64,000 nucleotides of DNA, from assembly GCA_001899205.1 (NCBI GenBank), contig MKVL01000038.1, forward strand, positions 311,938 through 375,937. The letters run 5' to 3'. Both the position numbers and the translations under genes were made by a program. The stretch is from Mesorhizobium sp. 65-26. GTDB taxonomy: Bacteria; Pseudomonadota; Alphaproteobacteria; Rhizobiales; Rhizobiaceae. The notes under the pieces were generated by a model. It saw only the letters and a list, made by a program, of their open reading frames with translations. It was not told the DNA's origin and searched no databases. This document shows positions 25,151 through 34,458 of this stretch, piece by piece (position 1 is the first letter of the stretch; each line of letters opens with the position of its first letter).

Positions 25151-26236
25151 CTACCCCGCGTGGCGCAGGTTGATGCCGCTGCCCTTGTCGAACAGCACCA
25201 CCTTGTCCGGATTCCAGGCAAAGCGCACGGCCTGCTCGATCGCCACGTCGGTCCTGGCCGGCACGGTGGCACGCAGCGTGGCGTCGCCGACGCGCAGCGT
25301 CAGGATCTTCTCGACGCCATGGTTCTCGACATCGTGCACGCGCGCCTCCACCGGCGCGCCGCTTTCGAGATGCACGTCCTCCGGCCGAATGCCGAAGACG
25401 AGCGGGCGGCCCTCGGCCGCCACGCCCGCCTTCGTGCCCCCCGCCAATGGCAATTCGAATGCTGTCGGCGCCATCACCGCGCGGCCTCCCACAAGCTTGC
25501 CGTCGATGAGGTTCATCGGCGGCGAGCCGACGAAGCTCGCGACATAGGTGTCACGCGGATTGCTGTAGATTTCGTGCGGCGTGCCTGATTGCACGATGCG
25601 GCCGTGGTTGAGCACGCCCACCTTGTCGCCCATCGACATGGCCTCGATCTGGTCGTGGGTCACGAACAGGAAAGTGGCGCCGAGCTGGATCTGCAGGTTC
25701 TTCAGCTCCGTACGCAGCGCCTCGCGCAGCTTGGCATCGAGCGCCGACAGCGGTTCGTCCATCAGGAAGACACGTGGCTTGCGCACGATGGCCCGGCCGA
25801 TCGAGACGCGCTGCATCTCGCCGCCAGAGAGCCGGTCCGTCTTGCGGTCAAGCAGGTGCTCGATGCGCAACGTCTTCGCCGCACGGGCGACGCGATCCTT
25901 GATCTCGGCGTCCGGCAGCCGGCGCAGCTTCGACTTTAGCGGGAACTCGAGGTTCTCGCGCACGGTGTAGCGCGGATAGAGCGAATATTGCTGCAGCACC
26001 AGTGCCACGTCGCGCTCGGCCGCGCCCCAGTCGGCGACATCGACGCCGTCGATGAACACACGGCCTTGCGTCGGCTTCTCCAGCCCCGCGACCAGCCGCA
26101 GCGTTGTCGTCTTGCCGGCGCCGGTCTCGCCGAGCAGCACGAAGAACTCGCCATCGGCGATGTCGAGATCGAGACCCGACAGCGCGGTGTGGTTTCCGAA
26201 CGTCTTCGAGATGTTCTTGAGCTGGATATGGGCCAT
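25151..26236 (-). CDS. Sugar-type ABC importer ATPase (second of pair)
   Basis: This is a 361-residue CUT1-type ATPase with Walker A GETGAGKTTT, Q-loop LQQYSLYPR, signature LSGGEMQRVSIGRA, Walker B FLMDEPLSALD, switch VTHDQ and a C-terminal TOBE/OB domain. It is the last gene of a leftward operon: binding protein, permease, permease, tiny membrane protein, ATPase, ATPase. A pair of different ATPases suggests a heterodimeric motor, as in rhizobial glycerol importers (GlpS/GlpT). ATGA overlap with the upstream ATPase. Confidence 0.92.
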   Translation of the reverse strand: MAHIQLKNISKTFGNHTALSGLDLDIADGEFFVLLGETGAGKTTTLRLVAGLEKPTQGRVFIDGVDVADWGAAERDVALVLQQYSLYPRYTVRENLEFPLKSKLRRLPDAEIKDRVARAAKTLRIEHLLDRKTDRLSGGEMQRVSIGRAIVRKPRVFLMDEPLSALDAKLREALRTELKNLQIQLGATFLFVTHDQIEAMSMGDKVGVLNHGRIVQSGTPHEIYSNPRDTYVASFVGSPPMNLIDGKLVGGRAVMAPTAFELPLAGGTKAGVAAEGRPLVFGIRPEDVHLESGAPVEARVHDVENHGVEKILTLRVGDATLRATVPARTDVAIEQAVRFAWNPDKVVLFDKGSGINLRHAG

Positions 26237-27339
26237 TACAAACTCACCCCGAGCGACCTGCCGCTTGCCGTGTCGAAGAAATGCGCCTGCGCCGGATCGA
26301 TCCTGGCGAACACCCTTTCGCCCGGTCCGCCGACGAAACCACTCTTGGTGCGGGCGCGCAGCATCTTGGAGCCGACCTTGAGGTCGACGATGTCGAACGA
26401 GCCGAGCGGCTCGACGATCTGCGTCTCGACCGGCAGGAAGCCTTCCGTCGCCTCATGGCGGATGAGGACGCCTTCCGGTCGGATGCCGAGCGTCAGGCCG
26501 CCGCCGGCATGGCCGTTGAGCTTAGCGAGCAGCGTCTTCGGAAAGTCGAAGCCGGCTCCGGCGCCACCGACGGTGACGGAGGCTGAGCCTGCCTTTTCGG
26601 CGACCGCGGCATCGGCGACGTTCATCACAGGACTGCCGACGAACTGCGCGACGAACAGGTTGGCGGGGCGCGAATAGACCTCGTCCGGCGAGCCCACCTG
26701 CTGCAGCACGCCCTCATGCATGATGACGATGCGGTCGGCGAGGCTCATCGCCTCGATCTGGTCGTGGGTGACATAGATGGTGGTCGAGCCCTGCTTGATG
26801 TGCAGCCGCTTGATCTCCGCCCGCATCTCCTCGCGCAGCTTGGCGTCGAGCGCGCCGATCGGCTCGTCCATCAGCATCGCCTTAGGCCGCCGCACCAGCG
26901 CCCGTCCGATGGCCACGCGCTGCATGTCGCCGCCCGACAGCGCCGACGGCTTCTTCGCCAGCAGGTCGGTGATCTGCAGCGTCTTGGCCACCGAGCGCAC
27001 CTCGGAATCGATCTCGCCCCGGCTCTTGCGAGTCGCGCGCAGCGGAAAGGCGATGTTCTCGTAGACGCTCATATGCGGGTAGAGCGAGAATGACTGGAAC
27101 ACCATGGCAATGTCGCGGTCGGCCGCCTTGAGGTGCTGCACCGGCTTGCCGTCGATCAGTATGTCGCCCTCGTCGATCGTCTCCAGCCCGGCGACGGCGC
27201 GCAGCGTCGTCGTCTTGCCGCAGCCCGACTGCCCGAGCAGCACGATGAACTCATTGTCCTCGATCTTGAGGTTGAGGTCCTTGATGACCTGGACGGCGCC
27301 GAAGAATTTCTGCACGCCGCGAAGTTCGATCTGGGTCAA
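26236..27339 (-). CDS. Sugar-type ABC importer ATPase (first of pair)
   Basis: This is a 367-residue CUT1-type ATPase with Walker A GQSGCGKTTT, Q-loop FQSFSLYPHM, signature LSGGDMQRVAIGRA, Walker B MLMDEPIGALD and H-loop VTHDQ, with a C-terminal regulatory OB domain. Both ATPases of this operon have an acidic-Met signature (GGEM and GGDM), not the usual GGQQ or GGER. It overlaps the tiny membrane protein gene upstream (ATGA) and the second ATPase downstream. Confidence 0.93.
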   Translation of the reverse strand: MTQIELRGVQKFFGAVQVIKDLNLKIEDNEFIVLLGQSGCGKTTTLRAVAGLETIDEGDILIDGKPVQHLKAADRDIAMVFQSFSLYPHMSVYENIAFPLRATRKSRGEIDSEVRSVAKTLQITDLLAKKPSALSGGDMQRVAIGRALVRRPKAMLMDEPIGALDAKLREEMRAEIKRLHIKQGSTTIYVTHDQIEAMSLADRIVIMHEGVLQQVGSPDEVYSRPANLFVAQFVGSPVMNVADAAVAEKAGSASVTVGGAGAGFDFPKTLLAKLNGHAGGGLTLGIRPEGVLIRHEATEGFLPVETQIVEPLGSFDIVDLKVGSKMLRARTKSGFVGGPGERVFARIDPAQAHFFDTASGRSLGVSL

Positions 27340-27557
27340 TGGCGTGCTCCCGGATTTCCCGTCTGCCCGGTGCCGGCCTGCTCCTCCGGGGCGATCTTGG
27401 AGGTGATGTTGAAGCCGATCAGGCCGATGAGGATGATCGTCAGGCCGTAGCTGTGCAGCAGCATGCTCCAGGGCTGGCAGAGCGCGATGATGCCGAGCAC
27501 CATCAGCACCTGCGAGCCGGGTTCCAGATATCTGCGGTTGATGGCGCGAAAGCTCAT
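27336..27557 (-). CDS. Small two-helix membrane protein in ABC operon
   Basis: This is a 73-residue protein, MSFRAINRRYLEPGSQ... It has two hydrophobic stretches (about 17-34 and 39-52) and a polar C-terminal tail ending GNPGARH. The start overlaps the permease stop (ATGA at 27554-27557) and its own stop overlaps the ATPase start, so it is translated within the operon. I do not recognise a named family. Rhizobial glycerol importers carry a small membrane protein (GlpU) in a comparable place, and two further importers in this window have similar tiny proteins. It may be an accessory permease subunit. Confidence 0.8.
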   Translation of the reverse strand: MSFRAINRRYLEPGSQVLMVLGIIALCQPWSMLLHSYGLTIILIGLIGFNITSKIAPEEQAGTGQTGNPGARH

Positions 27558-28513
27558 TTGCGGATCGCTCCGAAGGACATGCCGCGCAAGAGATGGTTGC
27601 GGAGCAGGAAGGTGAAGATCGCGACCGGCAGCAGGAACAGGAAGGTGCCCGCCGCGATCACCGTCCAGTCGGGCAGGCCGGAGCCGACCTGGCTGGGGAT
27701 GAAGGGCGGCGCCGTCTGCGCGCGCCGGTTGGTCATGATCAGCGCGAAAGCGTACTCGTTCCACGCGGTGATGAAGCAGAACACGGCGGTTGCGGCGATG
27801 CCGGTCGCGGCCTCCGGCAGCACGATCTTGAAGAACGCCTCCATGCGGGTGTAGCCGTCGACGAGAGCCGCTTCCTCGTACTCCTTCGGGATCTCGTCCA
27901 TGAAGCCCTTCATCAGCCACACCGAGAAGGACAGGTTGAAGGCGGTGTAGAGGATGATCAGGCCGAGATGGGAGTCGTTCAGCCCCACCGCCCGGTACAT
28001 CAGGAACATCGGGATCGCCACCACCACGGGCGGCAGCATGCGCGTCGACAGGATGAAGAACAGGAGGTCGGCCTCGCCCTTGACCTTGAACCGGGAGAAA
28101 CCATAGGCCGTGAAGGTGCCCATGCCGACGGCGAGGATGGTCGAGGTTATGGCGACGATCAGCGAGTTCAGGAAGCGACTCGGATAGCCTGACCATTGCA
28201 CCTGCCCCTGGCCGTCGCGCACGATCTTCTCGCCGCCGTCGAACACCACGCGCTCCCACCATGGCGCGGCCGCGTATTCCTCCGGCGTCGGCGGCGTGCG
28301 CAGCTGCGAGCGCTTGGTGAACAGCTTGACGAAGGGAGAAATCTCCGGCTGGAACACCACCGTCGGCGGGATCGTGGTGGCGAGGTTGCGCGGTTTGAAC
28401 GCCGTCGAGGCGATCCAGTAGATCGGCGCCAGGAAGATGATCGTCACCACCAGCACGGCGACGATCGCCAGGCGGTTGGCGGCGACTTCGGAAGAAGTGC
28501 GGACGGCGGCCAT
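27554..28513 (-). CDS. Sugar-type ABC importer permease (MalG-like)
   Basis: This is a 319-residue inner-membrane permease with about six helices and the cytoplasmic EAA loop EEAALVDGYTRMEAFFKIVLPEA. Between helix 1 and the core is a periplasmic segment of about 65 residues (including PPTPEEYAAAPWWERV), longer than in most MalG proteins. It pairs with the MalF-like permease encoded one base upstream. Confidence 0.93.
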   Translation of the reverse strand: MAAVRTSSEVAANRLAIVAVLVVTIIFLAPIYWIASTAFKPRNLATTIPPTVVFQPEISPFVKLFTKRSQLRTPPTPEEYAAAPWWERVVFDGGEKIVRDGQGQVQWSGYPSRFLNSLIVAITSTILAVGMGTFTAYGFSRFKVKGEADLLFFILSTRMLPPVVVAIPMFLMYRAVGLNDSHLGLIILYTAFNLSFSVWLMKGFMDEIPKEYEEAALVDGYTRMEAFFKIVLPEAATGIAATAVFCFITAWNEYAFALIMTNRRAQTAPPFIPSQVGSGLPDWTVIAAGTFLFLLPVAIFTFLLRNHLLRGMSFGAIRK

Positions 28514-28514
28514 C

Positions 28515-29408
28515 TCAGCGCTCCTTCACCTTGTTGAGGTATTTGACGTAGATGTTGGTGATCGCCAGCACCATGATCAGCACGATGTAGGCGAGCGCGC
28601 AGGAGCGCCCCGTCTGCCATTCCTGGAACGCCATCTTGTAGAGCCGGATCGAGATCAGCTCGGTCGTCGGCTGGCTGGTCAGGATGTAGGCGAGGTCGAA
28701 GGTCTTGAACGCCTCCATGGTGCGGAAGATCACCGCGATCATCAGGATGGGCGCCACCAGCGGCAGGGTAATGCGGAAGAAGGTGTAGAACGGGCCGGCG
28801 CGATCGATCGCGGCCGCCTCGTAGAGATGCTTTGGCACGGCGGAAAGGCCGGCCAGCGACAGCAGCATGACGAAGGGCGACCACATCCAGATGTCGGTCA
28901 GCGCCACGGCGTAGAGCGCCATCTTCGGATCGGCGAGCCACTCGAAGGTGCCGAGGCCGAGCGCGTAGTTGATGATGCCGAAGGAGGGGTCGTAGAGCAG
29001 CTTCCAGAACAGGCCGACGACGGCCATGGACAGCATCATCGGCAAGAGCAGCAGCGTCGTCAGCAGCCCCTTCAGCGGAATGTCCCGATTGAGCAGCATC
29101 GCCACGCCGAAGCCGACGAAAAGCTGACCGGCGACAGAGATGATGACGTATTTCGCGGTGATGGCGAAGTTCGACCACACATAGGGGTCGTTGAGCAGGT
29201 CGCGGTAGTTCTTCAGCCCGACGAAGTTTGCCGGCGCATTGGTCGAGGCACGGAAATCGGTGAAGGAATAGCCGAGCGAGTAGATCAACGGGAAGATGTT
29301 GAAGACGATCAGGAACAGGATCGTCGGGATGATGAAGAGGTTGCGGATCGAAATGTCGCTGAAGCCGCGCGCGGCGGCCCGCGAGGATTGATCCAGCGTG
29401 GTGATCAT
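28515..29408 (-). CDS. Sugar-type ABC importer permease (MalF-like)
   Basis: This is a 297-residue permease with six helices, the EAA loop EAAAIDRAGPFYTFFRITLPL and the MalF-type segment VGLKNYRDLLNDPYVWSNF. ATG 29408 (MITTLDQSSR) gives a normal length; no clear ribosome site is visible. It follows the binding-protein gene after an 80-base gap that contains a CT-rich hairpin-like stretch (GAGGCGTCGGCGCCTCCT). Confidence 0.9.
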   Translation of the reverse strand: MITTLDQSSRAAARGFSDISIRNLFIIPTILFLIVFNIFPLIYSLGYSFTDFRASTNAPANFVGLKNYRDLLNDPYVWSNFAITAKYVIISVAGQLFVGFGVAMLLNRDIPLKGLLTTLLLLPMMLSMAVVGLFWKLLYDPSFGIINYALGLGTFEWLADPKMALYAVALTDIWMWSPFVMLLSLAGLSAVPKHLYEAAAIDRAGPFYTFFRITLPLVAPILMIAVIFRTMEAFKTFDLAYILTSQPTTELISIRLYKMAFQEWQTGRSCALAYIVLIMVLAITNIYVKYLNKVKER

Positions 29409-29488
29409 CGAGGTCGCCAAGACCCTGCTCCCGGTTTTGCAAAAGGAAACGGAGGAGGCGTCGGCGCCTCCTCCGCGCGGCATGTCGG

Positions 29489-30805
29489 TTACTGCACGCG
29501 GCCGTATTTCTTGAAGGTCGCGTTCCAGTCCGCGGCAAGCGCGTCCAGCGTCTCCTTGGCGGTGCCTTCGCCACCAATCATGTAGGGGTAGATGCGCTGG
29601 TTGAGCTGCTGCAGCAGTTCGGCATATTCCGGCACCGCCCAGAAGTCCTTGACCTTGAACATGGTCTCGTAGAAGGCCTTGTTGTAGGGCGTGGCGTTCT
29701 GGAATTCCTCCGACTTCAGCACCGCCTGGCTGCAGGTGTAGCCGCCCAGCGCCGCCCACTTCTTCTGGGTCTCGTCCTTGATGAACCATTCGAGGAACTT
29801 CATCGCCTCGTCCTGCTTCTTGGAGTAGGAGACGACGGAGATGCCCTGGCCGCCAAGCGCCGCGAACTGGTCGCCATGCGGCCCCGCCGGATTGGCGAAG
29901 AAACCGGTGTTCTTGGCGTTCGGGTTCGAGGCCTCGTTGATCAGCGACGGGAAGAAGGCGAAGTAGTTCATGCTCATCGCCGCGAGATTCTCGGTAATGG
30001 CCTGGTTGTCCTCGACGAAGAAGGTCTTGGCCCAGCCCGGAGGCGTGAACTTGTAGAGTTCCTTGTAGGCGTCCAGCGCGGCGACCGCCTTGTCGGAGTT
30101 GATGTGGCCATCCACCTTGTAGGTAGCGTAGTCGCCAAGCTCGCCGCCATACGAGAACAGTGCGTTCTCGAAGCCCATCGCCATCGCGTCGTAGGAATTG
30201 TCGGTGTAGATCGCGATGCCGTACTTCTTCTGGTCGGGCCGGTAGAAGAACTCGGCGATGTCGCGCAGCTGCTTGAAGTCCTTCGGCACGTCGAGGTCGT
30301 AGCCGTATTTGGCCTTGAAGGCTTCCTTCTCCTTCGGGTCCTCGAACCAGTCCTTGCGATAGGCCCAGCCGACGGCGTCGCCCTCGAGCGGGATCGCCCA
30401 GTATTTGCCGCTGTTACCGGGGTACTCGGCATAATATTTGACGGTTGCCGGCGCCATGACCTCGTTCAGCTTGTGCTTGTTGAAGAAGTCGGTCAGGTCG
30501 ACATAGTGCCCGCCGGTGGATCCGGCGCCGAGCCACTGCGAGTCGCCGACGACCAGATCGTAGGCATCGCCATGGGCGTTGAATTCGGTGAATGTCTTGG
30601 TCTGGAAATCGGCCCACGGCGTGGTTTCCACCGTGATCTTGACGCCGGTTTCCTTCTCGTACTCGTTGCCCAGTTCCTGCAGGTAGTTGGCCGGATCCCA
30701 CTCCGCCCAGAAGATGGTGAGTTCCTTTTCCTGCGCGTAGACCGACGTCCCGCAGGCAAGCGTCAAACCGATACCAGCGAGCACGCTGGTCATTATCTTG
30801 CGCAT
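29489..30805 (-). CDS. Periplasmic sugar-binding protein of ABC importer
   Basis: This is a 438-residue solute-binding protein with a signal peptide (about 1-24, TSVYA). The mature part begins QEKELTIFWAEWDPANYL and has the family-1 pattern KITVETTPWADFQTK and AYDLVVGDSQWLG. AGGGAGGAGA lies 5 bases upstream of the ATG. It is the first gene of a six-gene leftward importer operon. The operator-covered promoter at 30969-30997 lies about 165 bases upstream. The substrate is probably a carbohydrate or polyol. Confidence 0.93.
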   Translation of the reverse strand: MRKIMTSVLAGIGLTLACGTSVYAQEKELTIFWAEWDPANYLQELGNEYEKETGVKITVETTPWADFQTKTFTEFNAHGDAYDLVVGDSQWLGAGSTGGHYVDLTDFFNKHKLNEVMAPATVKYYAEYPGNSGKYWAIPLEGDAVGWAYRKDWFEDPKEKEAFKAKYGYDLDVPKDFKQLRDIAEFFYRPDQKKYGIAIYTDNSYDAMAMGFENALFSYGGELGDYATYKVDGHINSDKAVAALDAYKELYKFTPPGWAKTFFVEDNQAITENLAAMSMNYFAFFPSLINEASNPNAKNTGFFANPAGPHGDQFAALGGQGISVVSYSKKQDEAMKFLEWFIKDETQKKWAALGGYTCSQAVLKSEEFQNATPYNKAFYETMFKVKDFWAVPEYAELLQQLNQRIYPYMIGGEGTAKETLDALAADWNATFKKYGRVQ

Positions 30806-30968
30806 AATGATCTCCTCCCTGTGCGCATTCTACCGTGTCACGCGGACCGGCGACGGGGCCGGCCCTGGTAGTTCCTCCCGCAATCGCACCTTCCGGTTCC
30901 GGGCCTCCTCGCCCTGCCGGAAACGGACCCCGGGCCCTCTCGCCCTGATCCGCTTTTCTTTCCCAATC

Positions 30969-30997
30969 TGGTATTACCAATTTCAGAGCCGCGTCAA
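30969..30997 (-). promoter_or_regulatory. Promoter with TGGT-N3-ACCA operator for ABC importer
   Basis: Read leftward, TTGACG (30997-30992) and TAATAC (30976-30971) are 15 bases apart. The operator TGGTATTACCA (30969-30979) covers the -10 box, exactly the layout and sequence found at 14372-14401. Between this site and the TetR gene the 358-base region holds only AT-rich sequence and a second operator at 31145. Confidence 0.62.
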
Positions 30998-31144
30998 GCT
31001 CTTTCTTAGGCCGCGATTTCGGGCAGCGCGACTGGATTCCGGCATTATCTGCCTGTTTTTGCTAAATTTTCCTACTGATTGATATAGCTCGCGCTTGGCA
31101 GCGCTTCTGCGTCCGGGCTACAGTAGGATATCGACAGGCGAATC

Positions 31145-31155
31145 TGGTAGAACCA
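31145..31155. promoter_or_regulatory. Second TGGT-N3-ACCA operator
   Basis: TGGTAGAACCA with flanks AATC...GATAT lies 9 bases after the TetR stop and 176 bases from the promoter operator. The preceding ACAGGC block matches the flank of the 14552 site, suggesting a duplicated promoter segment. Two sites at this distance could allow DNA looping. Confidence 0.5.
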
Positions 31156-31163
31156 GATATCGC

Positions 31164-31844
31164 CTATTTCGATGCCGTTGCCGGCATGCTTCCATTTCCG
31201 ACGGACGTCGTTTCCGCCACCGCCGCGCGCACCAGCGCGTCGGCCGCCCATTGCGCGACGGATATCGTACCGGCACTGTCCAGGCCCCAGATGTCCTTCA
31301 GCACGATCAGCACCTCGACGCCGAAGATCAGCGACAGCGCCTGCGCCAGGCGGTCGAAATCGCGCGGCGGCAGGTTGCCCGCCAGCGGCGCTATCGCATC
31401 CCTGAGAAGATCGACGCGGTGGCCGCGCGTGAAGGCCGGCTCGGAACCCAGCGTGCCGGCCTGGCGGCGCGCCCACTGGTCGAGGGAGAGTTTCAGCGCC
31501 GCCTTGAACGTGGCCTCGAATTCCTCGATCCGCGGCATCGAGGTGGCGAAGAGTTCCGACACCCGCTTTCGCGGATCCTGCGAGCCGGACTTCCAGGTGA
31601 GGATCGGTCCCAGCCCCTCGTCGACCACCGCCTGAACGAGCGCCGCCTGGCTTGGGAAATAGCGATAGGCGGTGGCGCGCGACACCTCTGCGGCCTCGGC
31701 GACCTCGCTGACCGAAGGCGTGGCGCCAGACTGCATCAGCCGCGTCGCCGTCTCCAGCATCAGCCGCCTGGTACGCGCGCGGGGACCACGCTCGGCCGCA
31801 TGCTCGCCAGCATCCTTCATCGCGCGTTGACGTGAGACGTTCAT
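31164..31844 (-). CDS. TetR-family regulator
   Basis: This is a 226-residue regulator with an N-terminal helix-turn-helix (VSEVAEAAEVSRATAYRYFPSQAAL, about 45-69) and a helical C-terminal domain. It is transcribed toward the importer operon and divergent from the Tm-1-like gene, with an inverted repeat over its start (31833-31867). ATG 31844 (MNVSRQRAMK) is preferred over one eight codons upstream because of the shared gap. Its target is most likely the divergent operon. Confidence 0.86.
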   Translation of the reverse strand: MNVSRQRAMKDAGEHAAERGPRARTRRLMLETATRLMQSGATPSVSEVAEAAEVSRATAYRYFPSQAALVQAVVDEGLGPILTWKSGSQDPRKRVSELFATSMPRIEEFEATFKAALKLSLDQWARRQAGTLGSEPAFTRGHRVDLLRDAIAPLAGNLPPRDFDRLAQALSLIFGVEVLIVLKDIWGLDSAGTISVAQWAADALVRAAVAETTSVGNGSMPATASK

Positions 31845-31867
31845 ATCAATACGATACGCGCGTCTCA
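31833..31867. promoter_or_regulatory. Inverted repeat at the TetR / Tm-1-like divergent promoter
   Basis: TGAGACG (31833-31839) and CGTCTCA (31861-31867) are perfect inverses, and ATCAATACGATAC lies between. It covers the TetR start and lies about 70 bases before the Tm-1-like start, fitting a TetR operator. Confidence 0.45.
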
Positions 31868-31935
31868 AAAAATTGCAATGCCGTCACCGGCGGCCAGCAA
31901 GAGAACGGCGCGAGCGCGCCGGGGCGGGGAACGCG

Positions 31936-33132
31936 ATGCGACGCATCTACGTGGTGGGCACGGCCGACACCAAGGGCGAGGAACTGACCTTCCTCGCCGA
32001 CGCGGTCGCCGCCACCGGCGCGACGGTCGCCCGCGTCGACGTCGGCACGCGTCCTTCGACCACGCGCGTCGATGTCACGGCCGCCGAGGTCGCCGCCCAC
32101 CATCCCGACGGGACCGAGGCCGTCCTCGGCCTCGACGACCGCGGCGCCGCCGTGATGGCGATGGGCATTGCCTTCACGCGCTTCATCCAGACCCGCGATG
32201 ACATCGCCGGCATCGTCGGCCTCGGCGGTGGCGGCGGCACCTCGATCATCACCTCCGGCATGCGAGCCCTGCCGCTCGGCCTGCCCAAGATCATGGTCTC
32301 GACGCTCGCCTCCGGCGACACGGCTCCCTTCGTCGACGTCTCCGACATCGTCATGATGCCGTCGGTGACCGACATGGCCGGCCTCAACCGGCTGTCGCGC
32401 GTCGTGCTGCACAACGCCGCGCAGGCGATCTCGGGCATGGCCGCCGCGCCGGCGCCGCAGGCAAGCGGCAAGCCCTCGATCGGCCTCACCATGTTCGGCG
32501 TCACCACACCGTGCGTGACGGCGATCGCCGACCAATTGCGCCAAGACTACGACTGCATGGTCTTCCATGCCACCGGCACCGGCGGCCGGAGCATGGAGAA
32601 GCTGGCCGACAGCGGGCTCCTGTCCGGCATAATCGACATCACCACCACCGAGGTCTGCGACCTTCTGGTCGGCGGCGTGCTGCCGGCCACCCAGGATCGC
32701 TTCGGCGCGATTGCCCGCGGCGGCCTGCCCTATGTCGGTTCGGTGGGCGCGGTGGACATGGTGAATTTCTGGGCGCCACCCACGGTGCCGGAGCGGTTTT
32801 CCGGACGGCGCTTCTATCACCACAACCCGAACGTGACGCTGATGCGCACCACAGCCGAGGAGAACCGCCGCATCGGCGAATGGATCGGAACGAAGTTGAG
32901 CCTGTGCGAAGGGCCGGTCCGCTTCCTGATCCCGGAAAAGGGGGTCTCGGCCCTCGACATCGAAGGCGGCGCCTTCTTCGACCCGGAGGCCGACGCCGCG
33001 CTGTTCGAGGCGATCGAGCGAACCATCAAGCCGAACGCCGGGCGCCGCATCGAGCGGCTGCCGCTGCATATCAACGACCCCGCATTCGCCAGGGCCGCGG
33101 TCGCGGCCTTCCTCGATATCGCCAGACAGTGA
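31936..33132 (+). CDS. Tm-1-like ATP-binding protein (UPF0261)
   Basis: This is a 398-residue protein of the UPF0261/Tm-1 family, with the N-terminal block [20 protein letters not shown], glycine-rich [32 protein letters not shown] and the C-terminal [24 protein letters not shown]. In plants, Tm-1 pairs this domain with a TIM-barrel domain in one chain; in bacteria the two are separate adjacent genes, as here. Biochemical function in bacteria is not established. ATG 31936 is chosen for the normal N-terminus (GGGG about 7 bases before). It is followed 11 bases later by its usual partner. Confidence 0.88.
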   Translation: MRRIYVVGTADTKGEELTFLADAVAATGATVARVDVGTRPSTTRVDVTAAEVAAHHPDGTEAVLGLDDRGAAVMAMGIAFTRFIQTRDDIAGIVGLGGGGGTSIITSGMRALPLGLPKIMVSTLASGDTAPFVDVSDIVMMPSVTDMAGLNRLSRVVLHNAAQAISGMAAAPAPQASGKPSIGLTMFGVTTPCVTAIADQLRQDYDCMVFHATGTGGRSMEKLADSGLLSGIIDITTTEVCDLLVGGVLPATQDRFGAIARGGLPYVGSVGAVDMVNFWAPPTVPERFSGRRFYHHNPNVTLMRTTAEENRRIGEWIGTKLSLCEGPVRFLIPEKGVSALDIEGGAFFDPEADAALFEAIERTIKPNAGRRIERLPLHINDPAFARAAVAAFLDIARQ

Positions 33133-33143
33133 AAGGTCACCGC

Positions 33144-34010
33144 ATGCCCGCCATTCCGCGCAAGGACATACTGAAGAAGTTCAAGGGGATGATCGACAAG
33201 GGCGTGCCGATCGTCGGCGGCGGCGCCGGCACCGGCCTGTCGGCGAAGGCCGAGGAGGCAGGCGGCATCGACCTCATCATCATCTACAATTCCGGCCGCT
33301 ACCGCATGGCCGGGCGCGGCTCGGCCGCCGGCCTGCTCGCCTATGGCAACGCCAACGAGATCGTCAAGGACATGGCGCGCGAGGTGCTGCCAGTGGTCAG
33401 GAAGACGCCGGTGCTCGCCGGCGTCAACGGCACCGATCCCTTCGTCATCATGCCGCTCTTCCTCGCCGAGCTGAAGACGATGGGCTTTTCCGGCGTGCAG
33501 AACTTCCCCACCATCGGCCTCTTCGACGGCACCATGCGGCAGAGCTTCGAGGAGACCGGCATGGGCTTCGGGCTCGAGGTCGACATGATCGCCGAGGCCC
33601 ACAAGCTCGATCTCCTGACCACGCCCTATGTCTTCAATCCCGAGGAAGCGCGCGCCATGACGAAGGCCGGCGCCGACATCGTCGTCGCGCATATGGGCGT
33701 GACAACTGGCGGCTCGATCGGCGCCACATCGGCCAAGTCGCTCGACGACTGCGTCGTGGCGATCAACGCCATCGCCGACGCCGCCCGCTCGGTGCGCAAG
33801 GACGTCATCCTGCTCTGCCATGGCGGGCCGATCTCCATGCCGGACGACGCGCGCTACATCCTCGAGCGCAGCAAGTGCCTGCACGGCTTCTATGGCGCCA
33901 GCTCGATGGAGCGGCTGCCGGCCGAGGCGGCGATCGCCAGGCAGACGGCGGATTTCAAGGCCGTCGCGATCGGCGGCGGCAAGGCAACCGCGAAGAAAAA
34001 GAAGGGATAA
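33144..34010 (+). CDS. PEP-hydrolase-family TIM-barrel protein (Tm-1 partner)
   Basis: This is a 288-residue TIM-barrel protein of the phosphoenolpyruvate hydrolase-like family. Conserved blocks include [65 protein letters not shown] and [16 protein letters not shown]. It corresponds to the C-terminal domain of plant Tm-1 proteins. Catalysis on PEP has not been shown for most members, so the enzyme name is by family only. It sits between the Tm-1-like gene (11-base gap) and a cupin gene (4-base gap), one operon. The tail is Lys-rich. Confidence 0.86.
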   Translation: MPAIPRKDILKKFKGMIDKGVPIVGGGAGTGLSAKAEEAGGIDLIIIYNSGRYRMAGRGSAAGLLAYGNANEIVKDMAREVLPVVRKTPVLAGVNGTDPFVIMPLFLAELKTMGFSGVQNFPTIGLFDGTMRQSFEETGMGFGLEVDMIAEAHKLDLLTTPYVFNPEEARAMTKAGADIVVAHMGVTTGGSIGATSAKSLDDCVVAINAIADAARSVRKDVILLCHGGPISMPDDARYILERSKCLHGFYGASSMERLPAEAAIARQTADFKAVAIGGGKATAKKKKG

Positions 34011-34014
34011 GACG

Positions 34015-34431
34015 ATGACCGACAGGAACAACGTGTTTGTCTACCCGAAGGACGTCAGCGCCTTCGGCTTCGACTGGGGCAAGCTCTCGCTGACGGTCGC
34101 TCCGGAAGTGAACGGCGCCGCCCGCTTCTCCGGCGGCGTCGTCGACCTGCCGCCCGGCCAGGGCCATTCGCGCCACAACCATCCGGGCGCGGAGGAGATT
34201 ATCTTCGTCATTTCCGGCAATGGCGAGCAGATGGTCGAGGACGAGACCGGCGAGCCGATGGTCGAACAGGTCGGCCCCGGCTGCACAATCTTCGTGCCCG
34301 AGAGCCGCTTTCATTCGACCCTCAACACCGGCGACCGGCCCATGCAGCTTTTCGTCGTCTACTCACCCGCCGGGCCGGAACTGCTGCTGCGCGAGTTGCC
34401 GGATTTCAGGCTGTTGCCGCCGGGTCAATGA
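34015..34431 (+). CDS. Cupin-domain protein
   Basis: This is a 138-residue single-domain cupin. Metal ligands are in motif 1, H51/H54/H56 and E60 (GHSRHNHPGAEE), and motif 2, H100 (PESRFHSTLNTG). It follows the TIM-barrel gene by four bases. Small cupins of this type are often sugar isomerases, dioxygenases or lyases, and nothing here decides which. It completes a three-gene operon with the Tm-1-like pair. Confidence 0.88.
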   Translation: MTDRNNVFVYPKDVSAFGFDWGKLSLTVAPEVNGAARFSGGVVDLPPGQGHSRHNHPGAEEIIFVISGNGEQMVEDETGEPMVEQVGPGCTIFVPESRFHSTLNTGDRPMQLFVVYSPAGPELLLRELPDFRLLPPGQ

Positions 34432-34458
34432 TGAACTGATTTTCTCTGCCGGGAAAGC

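Noticed and set aside
28515-29789. Extended N-terminus of the MalF-like permease reaching into the binding-protein gene
   Set aside because: The extra 127 codons overlap the binding-protein 3' end in another frame; the permease starts normally at 29408.
31936-34010. Antiviral or phage-defence role from similarity to plant Tm-1
   Set aside because: The bacterial genes lie in a metabolic operon with a cupin and an importer, and nothing else here suggests a defence island.
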